The notes: a model not told the origin generated them from the sequence alone. 64,000 bases of DNA from Trichosporon coremiiforme (GCA_039545355.1 BCJJ01000010.1:443085-507084), one strand, 5' to 3'. Shown: positions 44,966-58,245, numbered from the stretch's first letter. Numbers and translations: made by a program.

Positions 44966-47059
44966 ATGGGGCGAAGGAAGGACGCGAGGCCGTCTCAAAA
45001 CAGTGAGCGATTTTACGAAGCGAGCGGCATCGAGCGAACGAACAATGCGCGAGCCACGAACGAGATCGGTTCAGCGAAGCTGAGACTGAGCTGACGGAAA
45101 GTTGCAGGTGCTCTCAGGGCTGCTGATGGTTCTTCGGCGGAGTCAATGCCTCAGCCAATCGTGCCGTCCCCGATTCCTAACGTGAGGAGGTCGTCGAGAA
45201 TCAACAAAAATCGCGCACTCAACTCGGACGCTCAAGCTCAACAGTCCAGAGGCACCGGCAAGCCCGGAAACCCCAGCGAAAGGAAGCGCGCGGGGACGCA
45301 TGCGGAAGACAGGCAACTCGTGCCAGCGCAAGCCATCCGTCCGGTCCATGGCGCATCTGGACAGATGCCGTCGAAGCGAAGACGCGTCGCGAGCACCTCC
45401 AACGGAGCCTCCACCGCAGTTACCGACCACACCAGTCGTCCGCCGCCGCCGACTTCAAGTGCTTCAAATCAGGATCTCTCCCCCGCGAAGTCAGCTGCTG
45501 CTGCTGTAACACCACACTCGGCTGGCGACCCGGCCAGGATGAGCTATTTAGATGCCCGAATCCAAGCCAAGATCAATGCACGAGCGCAGGGCAAACGCAG
45601 TTTCGCACAGACACCCTCTGCACCTGCCACACCCAAAGATACGGGGCTTGACGCTATCATCAGGGCCAAGGTTCGGGCAAGAGCGGACTCGCTCAGATCC
45701 CCATCTGTCGGCAGCCCCGCCACGGCTTCCCCAAGCACTTCGACTAGTCACCATCGGCCTCCTCGGCTTCTTGGCTCTCCTGTAGGTGGGGGTATCAAGA
45801 ATGTTTCTCCCGGAATCTCCGGACCTGCTGCAGCAGGTGCCTCTGGCACGAGTGGCCAGGCGAAGCAGTCTAAGCGACAACATGAAACGCCAGCAACGTC
45901 CAGTCCGTTGCGGCGGTCGGTTTACGTTGAGATTCCGCGACGTGCGCCCATTCCGCAAGTCTCGACGCAGCTAAACGCTCGCTCATCAGATAAGGCTAAT
46001 ATGCCGTCCCCACAACTGTCGTCATCACTGCCCTCCGATGCTTGGCATGGAAGCGGCAGCTCACCGGCCGACAACTTATCAGCGCGTATCGCAGCTAAGA
46101 TACGGGCCAGGGCAGAAAAAGCGGAGGCCCGCCGATTGTCTCTCGACGCAGGCGCGCAAGTGACTACACCTCCAGCCCCTGCCATGGATGCATTGACCGC
46201 CAAGATACACGCCAAGATTCAGGCCCGGGCAAAGGAACAGGCTGAGCGCCGGCTGAGTCAAGGCATTCAGTCTGCCCAGACGCTGATAATGGAATCTGGA
46301 ACTCCAGTAGCGCGACTGTCGGAATCTGGAACGCGCTCGACGCAAGGGCCATCGCCGGCTTCTGGGCCGGCTCTCGTCGGAGCACGGAGGGCCAAGGCCG
46401 ACAGTGCCAAGACCAGCGACCCGAAGAAGCGGAAGAGCCGGAACGCAACCGACATTGACAAACAGCAAGTCTCGGCGCGGGCCCCCCCTCCTGGATCTTT
46501 GGGTTTGGAAGGCTTGGCGCCCGGGCCGCGCGGGTCGCGTGACGCAAGCCTCGTATCACCGCACATGGCATCACCCGTGTCACCTGGGACTAGGACAGGT
46601 CCAGGCGCGTTTCGTCGATCACTGAATCTGTCGGACTCGGAATCGTCAGATTCCTCGTCGCCGTTCCCCCCACAGCCACAAAGCACGCAGCCGTCGCAAT
46701 CGAAGCAAGTCTCACACACATCGTCTGCTTCGGTAAGTGACATCCTCGCATCGTCGCCAGGGCCATTTGCAGGTGGGCTGTCGTCGCCCCCGTCGGAGAT
46801 GACGTTCCTGATCCCGTCATCGCCTCCGCCGGCGGCGACGGCGTCGGCGGCCGAGGCGTCGTCGCCCGCGGCTGAGACTGCAATTGGGGCTGCGGCGACG
46901 GCTGCGCATGGGAGTATGCGATCACGCTGGATGCATCGCAGTCCGGAGCGTCCTGAACATGCTGAGCATGCGGCGAAGGTTACTGGAAAGGGAGTTGCAT
47001 CGACTCCGCAGTTGGTCCGTGCCGGACCTCGGTGGACGGTCACGACGCCAAGATCTTAG
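44966..47059 (+). CDS. Disordered, probably nuclear protein with four AKIxARA repeats
   Basis: Two exons, 44966-45002 and 45108-47059 (105-nt intron), encode 662 residues. The upstream exon (MGRRKDARPSQN) joins in frame and is preferred over the internal ATG at 45146. The protein is Ser/Pro/Ala-rich and basic, with likely nuclear signals (RRSSRINKNR, PSKRRRV, DPKKRKSRN). Four copies of one motif stand out, consensus L-x-A-x-I-x-A-K-I/V-x-A-R-A: LDARIQAKINARA at 160, LDAIIRAKVRARA at 193, LSARIAAKIRARA at 336 and LTAKIHAKIQARA at 375. Each predicts a short basic amphipathic helix; they fall into two pairs. An acidic-serine patch (NLSDSESSDSSSP) may be a CK2 target. No known domain is recognised. 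Confidence 0.72.
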
Positions 47060-48910
47060 CACGCGGCAGTGCGATAGACGGACCTGACGGGTTCACAGGC
47101 TAAACGCACTATAAGAAGAAGCTAAAATGGGCGGGTAGCGAAAGTGTTCGGGTGGTCGCGTGCGTCGGCAAGATCGCGCCGAAAGGTGACCAAGCGGTGC
47201 ACTTGGTGCATCCGCGCCCCGTCCGTAGCCGTAGAGTGATTTGTAGATAGCGGTGACCGTGTGGCTGCCGATGATGTAGCGGTGGCACCAGCTGACGGCC
47301 CGAGGCAATGCCCTTGAGAGCTAAGGCGGCGGAGCGGCGGCGGGTAGTGGTGCGCAGCAGCCGGGGAACGGCGGACGGGGGACGGGCGCTGGGCACTGAC
47401 GCTTACGCATGACGCACTCGCCGAGTATGCCGGCGACAGCCAATGGGAAAGCCACCTACTATCTCTGATCGAGATATCGCGCATCGAAAAGTCGGCGCCC
47501 GGGTGAAGTTCCGCGGTTGCCGCTGCGCTGAGGCTCTCCCCGCGTCCCCGCATTCGCTCGTCGCAGATATTCAGAAAGGGGTTAGGCCGCCGAATGATTG
47601 GAATCTGGCGCGATCGACTCACATGTCCAGCAAATCCAGCCTGCGCAGGGAGGCACGGACCGGGCACCACCGGGCACCAGGAGCTCACACCGTGGGAAAG
47701 GGAGTTGGTGCGGATCTAGAGCCAATCAAAGCGCCAAGAAAAAAAAGCGCAACCCAGATCAAGAGCAGATCGGGTGGGGGCGCAACATCTGGAGCCAGCC
47801 AGGTCAAGAGCGCCATACCCTGAACCCTGGCCACCTTTGCCGTGCCTGCCAAGTTCAGGCTCTTGGCATCAAGCCTTGGCTGAATCTCATCTCGCAAAGA
47901 CAGGTCGCCGGCGGCGCCGCGCCCAGAGATCACCTCGCATTGGTGGAGACTGCGGGGTAGAAGGAACGTTCCTTAGCGTCAGAGCATCTTGCTGACTGTT
48001 GACAAGCCCCTTCGTCATAGCACGATTCTCCGGACATGTCTGAGTTCTCCCCAAGGCAAGTCGTAAGTCGTCGGTCCCCGGCTGTGCTCGCCCCCACGTT
48101 CCCGGGCAACTCAAACAACGTCCATGCATGCAATGCGTCTTAGGTGCAGCCGACCCCGGCGCCCCGGCGCACTGGCAGACAGCCAGACGGACAGCAGTGA
48201 CTGAGGCTCTGTTTACGCTGCGTTGCGGTGGAGTTGTCACCATCACCTGCCAACGGCCAAGTCCGCGGAAGGACCCTAGGCCGTGGGGCTGGGCCTGCTG
48301 AGCCTACTGGGCCTCAGAGAACTGCCACCGTGCCGCCGCCCTGCCCGCCCTGGCCGTCATGCCATGTTCTTGTCCTTCGGGCCTGGCGCCTGAGCCAGTG
48401 GAGGCTGCCCGCCGCCCCCCTCGGAGAGGCTGCCGGAGGAAGCCCGTAAGATGCCCGGAGGATCCTCCAGGCATGGGCACTGCGGAGTCAGGGCGCCAAG
48501 ACGCCGCCAAGACACTGTGGTATCTGGCTTACGACCGTGATCCACCAACGTTAATGCACCTTGCATGCGACCTGGACGCGAGTCTCCGCGAACTTGCTGA
48601 TGCATGCAGGCGCAAGCCCCGAGGCCGCTGCAGCCGCTCACTATCCCCGGCACCCCGATGTCTTGGCATCGCCTCCTCCCTTGACCCGACCCGGACCTGC
48701 CTCCTTCGTCGAGACATGTTCTGCCTGCGCGCAGGAGTTGCTCCAGGGCTTACGTGCTGAGCTTGACGCCGAGCCATGCCTCGGCCCGGACCGTGAATGC
48801 GAGCTCGCGATCTTGGCCAGCTCCAACTCGAGCAATGCATGATATATAAGAAAGCTTGGCTTGGCACTCGACTTGTCCTTCCCCATCGATCATCCAACAC
48901 AACTCTCTTG
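47060..48910. other. Intergenic region upstream of the P-type ATPase
   Basis: About 1.85 kb. No supportable gene; open frames overlap on both strands without motifs. GATATATAAG at 48841-48850, about 65 bases before the ATPase start, is its TATA box. Confidence 0.5.
48842..48850 (+). promoter_or_regulatory. TATA box of the P-type ATPase gene
   Basis: ATATATAAG stands about 65 bases upstream of the ATG at 48911, with a pyrimidine/A-rich leader between. Confidence 0.6.
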
Positions 48911-51900
48911 ATGTCTACTTCAAACCCGCCAACAATCGAGAAGCACTCTTCCAACACTTCTGTCCCGACGAAGGAGGGCCTGCCCCGCTTCCACACGTCG
49001 ACGACCGCGGCCACCACCGAGACCGCCGTCGAAGCCGGCTCCCAAGCCCTTCCCTTCCCCCCTTACACTGCGCACCCTTCCAAAGTCCTCGACGCCCTCA
49101 ATGTCGACGAGAAGAAGGGTCTCTCCGAGGAGGAGGCCACGCGCCGCCTCCAGCAGTACGGCCTCAATCGTCTCAAGCCGCCCAAGAAGCCGTCCCTCCT
49201 CAAGATCACGGCTCAGCAGACGGCCAACGCCATGACGCTCGTTCTCAGTGAGTAAGCTTTCTGTTTCCTTGTCCTTCCACACATCTCTTTACTCTCATGA
49301 CGGCACGCTTGGCTCCAGTGTCTGCTTCTATTTTCGCTTTTCGCTTCTGCTAAAGAGTGCGAGAGCGAGGCGGTGTGCTCTGGGTGCTCTCTGTGACATG
49401 CCGGAGCATGCACGGCGTGTCAGCGGCGAGCGGAGCAGGTCTGGGCCGGGCAGTGTGACATGCCATGATGATTCAGGATATCCGTCGCCGCTTAGCGCCC
49501 GGCGGCGGAGAGCCTGGTTGGTGGAGGTGGGGGTGGAGAGGCGCGCGATTTTAATCTCGGGTCATGCTCCTGTATCGGTTGGCTGGAATATAGCGCATCT
49601 CACGCAACCCCGCCCCGCCGGTCCTCTCGCCAACGCACGCGGTGCACTGTATTCGGCGACGACCCTGGAGATCGCCGGGTATTTTTCATTTTCACCCAAG
49701 ATTTCCACCTCGCAGGCTCCGGGTTTCCCCGCCCCCGCATTACATCATGGGTCACCTGCCTCACACGCCTGATGCCTCCTTGTGCCACCTGCCCAAGACA
49801 CGACGTTCGCGACCGCTACCGCTACCTGCGCAGTAAGCGCGCACCTCGCGATCTAGCGGCGTACCACCTGCGCTTATCGCCGAGCCAATTCCCGTCGCCA
49901 AGCCCCCGACACCATTTGTTTTCACAATCATTTCGTTCATCTTAGCCACGATGCGGCCGAGATCTGAAGCTAACATGCAGTCGCCGCCATGGCTACCTCT
50001 TTCGGAACCCTGGACTGGATCTCGGGTGGTGTCATTGCCGCCCTTGTTGTCCTGAACGTCGTCGTCGGCACCTACTCCGAGTGGGAGGCCGAGAAGAAGG
50101 TCGCCTCGCTCGAGTCTGTCGGCGCGCCCTCCGCCACCGTCGTTCGCCACAACCCCCAGCAGACCACCACGACCCAGATCGCCGTCGAGGATGTCGTCCC
50201 CGGAGACATCATTCTGCTCAAGAACGGTGACATTGTCCCCGCCGACGGCCGTGTCCTCGAGGGCATGTCCAACCTCGAGTGTGACGAGGCGTTCCTCACG
50301 GGCGAGTCGCTCCCCGTCGCCAAGCAGTCCGAGCCCATCGCCGAGGAGAACTGCCCCGTCGGAGACCGTGTCAGCATGGTCTTCTCCGGCTCGCAGGTCA
50401 CCAAGGGCCGCGCCTTCTGCGTCGTCACTGCCACTGGAATGGAGACCGAGATCGGAAGCATCGCCAAGGCGCTCGCGACCAAGGCCCAACGCAAGGAGCG
50501 CGGCTGGGCCAAGGTCTGGCACAAGTTCAAGGTCTTCCTCGGTGTCGCCGACACGACTCCGCTGCAGAAGAAGTTGAACGAGCTCTGCTACATCCTCCTC
50601 GTCGCTGCCTGTATCATTGCCGTCGTCGTCGTCGCCTCGACCGGATTCAAGAAGGAGCTCCTCAAGATGACGATCGCGACCTACGCCGTCGCCGCCGCCG
50701 TCTCGATCCTTCCCGCCTCCCTCATCGCCGTCGTCTCGCTTACCCTCGCCCGTGCCTCGTCTGACCTCGCCAAGCGCAACGCCCTCGTCCGTCGCATGGA
50801 CGCGATTGAGGCGCTCGCCGGTGTCTCGAACGTCTGCTCTGACAAGACCGGCACGCTTACCGTCGGTCGCATGGTCGTCCGCAAGATGTGGGTTCCCGCC
50901 CTCGACCCTCGCGAGAACGAGGCCGCCCCCGTCGACACTGTCCGTGGCCAGACCTATTCCTTCGAGACCGGCTCCGACCCCTTCTACCCCCGTGGCGAGG
51001 TCACTGCCGACACCAAGGCTCTTGTTCCCTCTGGCATGGTCTCGCTGAACCCCTCGGACGAGGACCGCGCCGGCTCAGGTGACGACGACACCAACGCCAT
51101 CTCCCGCTCCTCCATGGAGACCGGTCTCCGCAACATGGGTCTCTGCGTCGCTCTCTGCAACCAGGCTACTCTGATGCGCCCCTCAGGCGACGAGGGCTGG
51201 GAGGCGAACGGTGACCCGACCGAGGTCGCACTCCAGGTCTCGGCCCACAAGCTCGGCATGGGCAAGCCCCTGCTCACCGGTTCTCACGCTCTGCACAAGG
51301 TCATGTCCAACCAGTCTCACCACTCGAACCACATGCGCGAGTCGTTCGGCATCTACGAGCAGCTCGTTGAGCACCCCTTCGACTCTACGGTTAAGCGCAT
51401 GTCGATCGCCTACAAGCACACCCCCCATTCTGGTGCCGAGAAGCCCCGCATCCTGTGCCTCATGAAGGGCGCCACCGAGCGCATCATCGACAAGTGCACC
51501 CGTGTCGGCAACCGCGAGATGACCGACGAGGACCGCGACAACATCATGAAGAAGGTCGACGCCCTGGCTTCCTACGGCCTCCGTGTCCTCGCCCTCGCCG
51601 GCAAGGAGGAGCCGGCCGACGCCGCGAACCGCCTCGCCAACCTCTCGCGCGAGGAGTTTGAGCAGGACTTCACCTTCCTCGGTCTCGCCGGTATCTACGA
51701 TCCGCCCCGCAAGGAGTCTGCCGGCGCCGTCGCCGACTGCCACCGCGCCGGTATCTCTGTCCGCATGCTCACCGGTGACCACCCCTCGACCGCTACCGCC
51801 ATTGCTCTCCAGATCGGCATCATCGACAAGTCCTACTCCAAGGAGTCGGTCATGACTGGTATGCAGTTCGACGCCCTGTCCGAGGACGAGGTCGACGCGC

Positions 51901-52922
51901 TTCCCGAGCTCCCGCTCGTCGTCGCCCGCTGCGCCCCGGAGACCAAGGTCCGCATGGTCGACGCCATCCACCGCCGCAACCAGACGACTGTCATGACGGG
52001 TGACGGCGTCAACGACTCGCCCGCCCTCAAACGCGCCGACATTGGTGTCGCGATGGGCACTGGCTCCGACGTCGCCAAGCAGGCGGCGCGCATCGTCCTG
52101 ACCGACGACAACTTCGCCTCCTGTATCCGTGCCATCCGCAAGGGCCGCTCCGTGTTCAAGAACCTTTCAAAGTTCCTTCTGTATCTGCTCTCGGGCAACA
52201 TTGCGGAGATTATTGTTCTCCTCATCGGCCTGGCATTCAAGGATGACGACGGCATCTCGGTCTTCCCGCTTTCCCCTGTCGCGGCGCTCTGGATCAACAC
52301 GCTCGCCGCTGGCCCGCCCGCGCTCGCGCTCGGCCTCGAGCCCACCGCCAAGGACGCGATGGACCAGCCTCCCACCAACTTCCACCGCATCTTCACGCTT
52401 GAGTACTACGTCGACCTGTTGGTGTACGGCCTTGTCATGGGCGCGCTCGCGCTCGTCAACTTTGTCATCGTCATGTGGGGCTACTTCCCAGGCGACCTGG
52501 GCCACGACTGCAACGAGGGCGACTCGGCGATCTGCGACCCCGTCTTCCAGGCGCGCGGTACTTGCTTCGCTACGCTCGTCATCATCCTCATGATCCACGC
52601 CCTCGAGTGCAAGCACGTCATGCAGTCCGTCTTCCGTATGAACCTCCTCGACAACAAGGTGCTCCTGTGGTGCGTCGTCGTGCTCTCTCTCACGACGTTC
52701 CCCGTCATCTACATCCCCGTCATCAACAACAAGGTCTTCCTCGTCGGCCCCCTCAAGTGGGAGTGGGGTATCGTCTTCGGCATGATCTTCGTGTACGGCT
52801 TCTTCGTCGAGACGTACAAGTTCTTCAAGCGCCGCGTCATGGGCTGGAACAAGAAGCAGGCCCAGATCGAGTCCGGCGACAGGACCCTCCGCATGGAGAA
52901 GACCATCCCCGTCGACGTCTAA
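48911..52922 (+). CDS. P-type ATPase, P2D (ENA-type Na+/K+ efflux) class
   Basis: Two exons, 48911-49247 and 49981-52922, encode 1,092 residues, the usual length of ENA pumps. Landmarks: N-terminal PYTAHPSKVLDALNVDEKKGLSEEEATRRLQQYG (cation ATPase N-domain) as in P2 pumps; membrane start IAAMATSFGTLDWISGGVI rebuilt by splicing; TGES at 219-222; phosphorylated Asp399 in CSDKTGTLTVGRM; KGATERI; and TGDGVNDSPALKRADIG. Six C-terminal hydrophobic segments follow. Family knowledge: exports Na+ or K+ at the plasma membrane at high salt or pH. SERCA-like or Pmr1-like assignment is less likely because of the M1-M2 sequence and the NFHRIFTLEYYVDLLVYG region. The single intron is 733 nt, far longer than others here. 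Heavy codon bias suggests strong expression. Confidence 0.92.
49248..49980 (+). other. 733-nt intron of the P-type ATPase
   Basis: Starts GTGAGT and ends ATGCAG, and the flanking exons join exactly at a family-conserved membrane segment. It is some twenty times the typical intron length here. No snoRNA box pair, tRNA or coding exon was found inside; a lone C-box-like ATGATGA near 49465 lacks a partner D box. Confidence 0.7.
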
Positions 52923-55632
52923 GTCGAGCGACCTTGTGCAAACCATCAAAGCAATCTATAATAATCAAGAATTTTTAGTCAAACATCCCATTTTCATTCC
53001 GTTTCCCCATCCGCACCCAATCCACAGCAATTTTTCTTGCATCGGTGCGTTTCTCTCCCCGGCTCCCCCTTCTTACGAAAGAAGTTAGGACAGGCCCCGG
53101 GGAAGAACCACCACCCATCAAACAATCTAAATACATAGCATCATTGCTTGGGCAATCGGTTGTATCCTTTCTAGGACTATGCATCATAAGTGAATGACCA
53201 CGAGAGCACGAGCAACGAGCACCGAAGGCGCGAGGTGCGGGCAACAACTAACACTTAGCAAGTACTAACCACCCCACGCTGATGACACAGGCTTACGACA
53301 TCTCCACCCAACATGACATCCCGAGGCACTTCATGGACGATACTGCTCCCTCCAGCAAGGCCTACCAAGCAGTCCCAGAGCTGAGAGGTGTGCCGTTGTG
53401 CTGGAGCACTGGAGCAGCTCCACAAGATACGCTCAGAGTTGATAACGTAAACACAAAGCTCGTGCCAATGATGTGAGGCTCAAAGTGTCCGCGTGGAGCG
53501 CGTGGAGCGCTGTTCCTAGCCAGCAGAGAAGCAAGTGATCAGCTGAGCGATTCCCGCCCTGGTTCGTGGTAAGCTCTGGAGGCAAACCCTGGCGTTCTGA
53601 GATAACTCATACGAGACGTTCGCGGTGGCTCCGCCGTTGACGGTAGAGAACGAGACGAAGACCGTGTCCTACACGTGACACGAGGTGGGTATCGGAGCTG
53701 CCCTGTTCTCGCTGAGAGGTCGGTCTGCAGCATGTAAGAGACCTGATGTGTCATGGCCCGAACCGCCATATTGCTAGCATACAGCCGGCAAGTTACCGAA
53801 AGGGATGTCGGCGATCAGCCTGGGCCGAAGGCTCGGCAGTCTCTCGTCAGGCATTTCTCGCCGGCTGAGCTCGATCGGCGTCTCGGATGGGGCATGGCCC
53901 AGGCGACTCCGGAATCGGCTGGCTGATCAGTGCAGGCGGTGTGATCTGCGCAGCTGGAACCGGTGCAGCGATTTACAGCGCTCTGAGTGGGGAATGATAG
54001 CTAGCTGTGGCTGTGGCCTTTGAGCCGTAGCAAAGGTCCTCACCGAACTGGTCAGTAGGCTGTGCTTACAGCTGTGTCTCTGCGACGCCTGTCGGAGTTA
54101 TGCATGATCTGTGCAGTGCTTTACAACTTTGGGAAATCGTGCGTACAGCTGCGGGCTCGGTTCGTCGCGGCTGAGACACCGAGGCATGCCCGCGAAGAAT
54201 GCCGAAGGTCGACTTGACGACTTCCGCTGCAGAACGCTCGTTAACGCTGTAACCCCAAGCATCGTCGACGGCCAGCGGTGTCCGAAAGACCTGACTGCAA
54301 TGTCGGCGATCCGGACGCAACCGCACATTGTCGTATTCCCAATGAGGCACACCTGCAGTTGTACGCCGCACTCATTCTCGTAAGACGCAGACTGAGCAAT
54401 TTGGCCTCCGCGTGCTTAAACCAACGTGGGGTCGCAATATGAGCAATTCAGTTGTACCTCTGCGCACCTCTTTCTTGGGACGCACATCACTGGATCGCTG
54501 GGTCTGGACCGTCCTCTCTGCGTGGGTGGAAGCATGGAAGACGGCACTGGGGTGCGTCACAATCGTGACTCCGGTCACTGGTGTGGACGTTGGGTACGCC
54601 CGCGGGTGCTCGCCGGAAGCGGCGGAAGCATTCCGTCGTTCCTCTGTGAGTGACCATTCCGACCGGAAGGCGGACTGCGCGACCCGAGGTGTTCACCGGC
54701 ACTGTACCTGGTTCTCGGCCTCCACCTCACTCCCTCTATGGTGGAAATTTCCCAGAGACGAAACTCTCCTCTTGTCCTGGCTGCAACACTGCAACACATT
54801 ACCGAATGCACCAACGGACCTACGGCAGAGTAGAGGCCCAGAGAAGCGTAACGTGATCGCCGATGTAACATGATCTGCACTCCTGCGTGAGCACCCCGGA
54901 ATCGTCTTCCACTGGTACCACCGTACTCCTATGCAGGAATGTGGCCAGGAGCCCACTCCCCGAGATGCAACGGGACCCGACAGGGCGGGGAATCAGCACC
55001 AAGAGAAAGTTACACACGACCCGGCTGTCTGGACAGTTGCCAGAGATCGAAAGATTACGATTGCATGCTAGATAGAGCACTTGCCTGTTTCGAACTCGGT
55101 TCCTCCGGGGGCGCCGCATACGCGAGCGCCGCGAGGGTCCAAGCTTCGGCTGGGGTTCGGGGCTCAGGCGTCAGGCAGCGGTTCGGGGTCAGACCTGCTA
55201 GGCTCTGGCACCTTCGCCGCATGCCGTACTGCCGTAGGATGCGCCGATGACTGTCCCCCGGGTGATCACCTCCCCTCGCATGTGTGAAGAGAGTCACACT
55301 GCATGCAGCACATGCTCATCGGGCACGCTGTCCCTGTGCTCTGTCCGCCGAGACGTCGCAGGTGAGCTTCCGCGTCCAATCAGTTCCACTGACATCATAT
55401 ATAGGCTCTTGATCGAGCTTGAGTGCTCCAACTCGCCAACCCCTCGACAGCTGGGCAAAGCGCACCACTGGGTGCTCGACTGACGACCTCCGACTGATGC
55501 TAGTGGCACTGACCGACACGCCCGACGACGTCTTCGACAACCGACACAGCATACCGACAGTTTCGACATCCGACATTGCGATACTGACCCCTTCGACAAC
55601 CTCGCGAGCCAGCACATAGCAGGATCATCAAC
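52923..55632. other. Long gene-poor region
   Basis: About 2.7 kb. Many short overlapping frames, none with motifs or good splice structure. GCGTGGAGC repeats twice at about 53491-53508. TATATAGG near 55398 may belong to the GMC promoter, although it is 230 bases from the start. Confidence 0.5.
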
Positions 55633-58032
55633 ATGAAGGCCGTTCTCATAACTCTCCTGGCATTCGTGCCCTCCGTCCTCTCCGGAGCCATCAGTGCCGA
55701 CGAAGCAGCCCAAAGGACGTTCGACTACGTCGTGATCGGCGGCGGGCTCGGCGGACTCGTCGTCGCTGGCCGTCTCAGCGAGAATCCGAACGTTTCCGTC
55801 CTGTAAGCTAGGTTTCCGATGGTACGAGCTGACGCACAGGCTGATCGAAGCCGGCGCCGACCGCCGTGACGACCCAGCCGTAAGCGATCCGGGACAGTAC
55901 GGTGCCGTTTGGGACGATAGCAAGGACCTTGCGTGGAAGTGGGATACGGTCGAGGGGAAGACTATCTATGGGTGAGTGCAGAGGAGACTTGAGCGCAGCG
56001 TGGGCAGCAGCAGCAAGGTAGCGGCGGGAGGTCTTGTCCCAGTGAACCCCCAAAGGCAGAGTCGGCAGAAGGTGAAAGGGCAGCGGCACACCTCAACCTT
56101 GTCTGAATGCTGCGCCAACTTTCTCCCAAGGACGGGGAGCCGGGAGAACGAGCCCAGAGGAGTAGGAAGCCAGGATCCGGGGTGCTCTCACTGCCTTATC
56201 GTTGACGTCGGGGAATCGGCCACCAAAAGCTCTATGGCGTCATCAATTGGGCGATCTGGGATCCACTCTCAGTCTACTCTTGAGCCATTGAGAACTCGGA
56301 GGTCGATTCATGTTCTTGGGACTAGCATCGGCGTACTGCGGCGCCTTGGGGTGACGTCGCCGATTCCTCGCCGATGCCTCGCCGAGATTTAGGGTTGTCG
56401 CCGTCCTCCAGCGTCGGAGCCCACTTCCTATGCCCACTTCCCCCGTCCGCTCAGTTCCTTCGCTCGCTCCCCGCCAGCTAACAGCACGCCCATAGCTAAC
56501 CCCCAGCGGCCGGGTACTCGGCGGCTCGACCTCGATTAACGGGATGGCGTACACGCGCCCCTCGTCCTCCGAGTTCTCTCCCCTCCTCGACGACTCGGTC
56601 TCCACCGAGCTCCATGGCTCCAAGTGGACCTGGAGCTCCATGTTCGAGGCAATGAAGAAAGCCGAGTCTTTCCGCTGGCCCTCGGATCAGCAACAGCAAG
56701 CGGGGGCCGGGGCGAATGCAGACCATCACGGCTGGAACGGGCCCGTCAGCGTGGGCTGTACGCAATTGGGAGGGAACGTGGGGAATGCGTTCCTCGACGC
56801 TGCTAGTCATTGGGTGGAAAGGGTGACTGATGCGGAGGGCGGAGAGGCGGACACGGCCGCGTTCCACCCTCTGACTGTGGACGGGAATGGGAAGAGGAGC
56901 GCGAGTACGGCGTACTACGCGGACCGCGAGAATCTCTCCCTGCTCGCGAGCACGCGCGCCACGAAGATTCGGACAGAGTGCCAGGGCTCAGCCCTCAAGG
57001 CGACAGGTGTCGAGATTGGGGACAAGTTTGTTCCTGCGAGGCGAGAGGTGATTCTGGCCGCTGGGGCTATCGCCTCTCCCGCCCTGCTGCAGTTGAGCGG
57101 CATCGGGCCCGCAAGCGTACTCCAGAACGCAGGCGTAGACGTGAGCCTGGACTTGCCCGGCGTCGGTGCCGGGTTGCAAGAACAGACCATGAACTTCATG
57201 ACCTGGGGCCAGAAGGGATCCACGGGACCGACGGGCTTTGCCATCGTGTATCCGAATGCTACTGCTGTAAGTCTCCCCTCTTACTCTCCTCTCCTCGTGC
57301 GAGTGAGTACATGACTGATGGGCAGCTGTTCGGCGACGACGGAGCCTTCCGGAACAAGCTGAACGGCGCGATCAGTGGTGCCGCAGAGGCTGGCGCGCAA
57401 AACGGGGGGTTCATCAGTGCTGAGGCTGGGCGTGAGATTCTCCAGCACCAGGCTCAGACCATGCACCAGGCTGGACTTGCTGAGCTCTCTTTGACGCTTA
57501 ATGACGGTGATGGAACCGTTGGCGCGAACGTATGGGCGCTTCGCCCGCTGTCGAGGGGCAGCGTGAGGATCACGTCGAACGATCCCCGTGCCAACCCGAG
57601 GGTGGCTGCTGGCTGTGAGTTGTCCTAGGTTGAAGAATGAGTGTATGGCTAATGGCAGACTTCGCAACTGGCTTCGATGCAGAGATCCAAGTCGCCGCCG
57701 TCAAATTGACGCGCTCGATCTTCTCTGCGGACCCTCTGCTTCCCCTTGTCGACGCCGAACGTTCCCCGGGTGCGCAGCTGTCCTCCGACCCCGACCTCGA
57801 GAGATGGGTTCGCGACAACTTTGCCACAGTCGCGCATCCAGTAGGTACATGCGCTATGCTCCCCCGTCACCTGGGAGGAGTCGTCGACGCGAGCTTGACT
57901 GTGTACGGTACCCAGAATCTGAGAGTTGTGGACGCAAGCGTGCTCAGTTTCCAGGTGTCAGCGCATCTGATGGGCGTGCTGTATGGGGTTGCGGAGACGG
58001 CGGCGGACATTATCAAGAGTGGACAGAAGTAG
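55633..58032 (+). CDS. Secreted GMC (glucose-methanol-choline) oxidoreductase
   Basis: Five exons: 55633-55802, 55840-55971, 56507-57266, 57326-57614 and 57659-58032, encoding 574 residues. A signal peptide is evident (MKAVLITLLAFVPSVLSG). FAD-binding motifs: YVVIGGGLGGLVVAGRLSE at about 33-50, VLLIEAGAD, and GGRVLGGSTSINGMAYTR rebuilt across intron 2. GAIASPALLQLSGIGP and GAGLQEQTMNF are family signatures. The C-terminal catalytic pair is HPVGTCAM and the His of QVSAHLMGV. Family knowledge (CAZy AA3-type): extracellular oxidation of alcohols, aryl alcohols or sugars, with oxygen or quinones as acceptor. Intron 2 is 535 nt, an outlier; the other three are 37-59 nt. Substrate is not predictable from sequence. 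Confidence 0.92.
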
Positions 58033-58245
58033 GACACTGGTCATTGGTTGTATACGACTTATAAGACTGTATTAGTAATGCTCTGTGCGATAGATTCATG
58101 CACCTGCTTCGCATACCTGGAGTCAGTGCGCTGTTGTCAGTTCACGTTAGTTTCTTGCACACGCTGCTCGCCGCGGTGCACTGTAATAACACATGACATG
58201 TCTAATGCTGCTGCTGCAAACGTACAAACACCTAAGTGGGTTGGT

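Noticed and set aside
49462..49480. C/D snoRNA in the long ATPase intron
   Set aside because: A C-box-like ATGATGA exists, but no D box (CTGA) lies at a suitable distance and no terminal stem was found.
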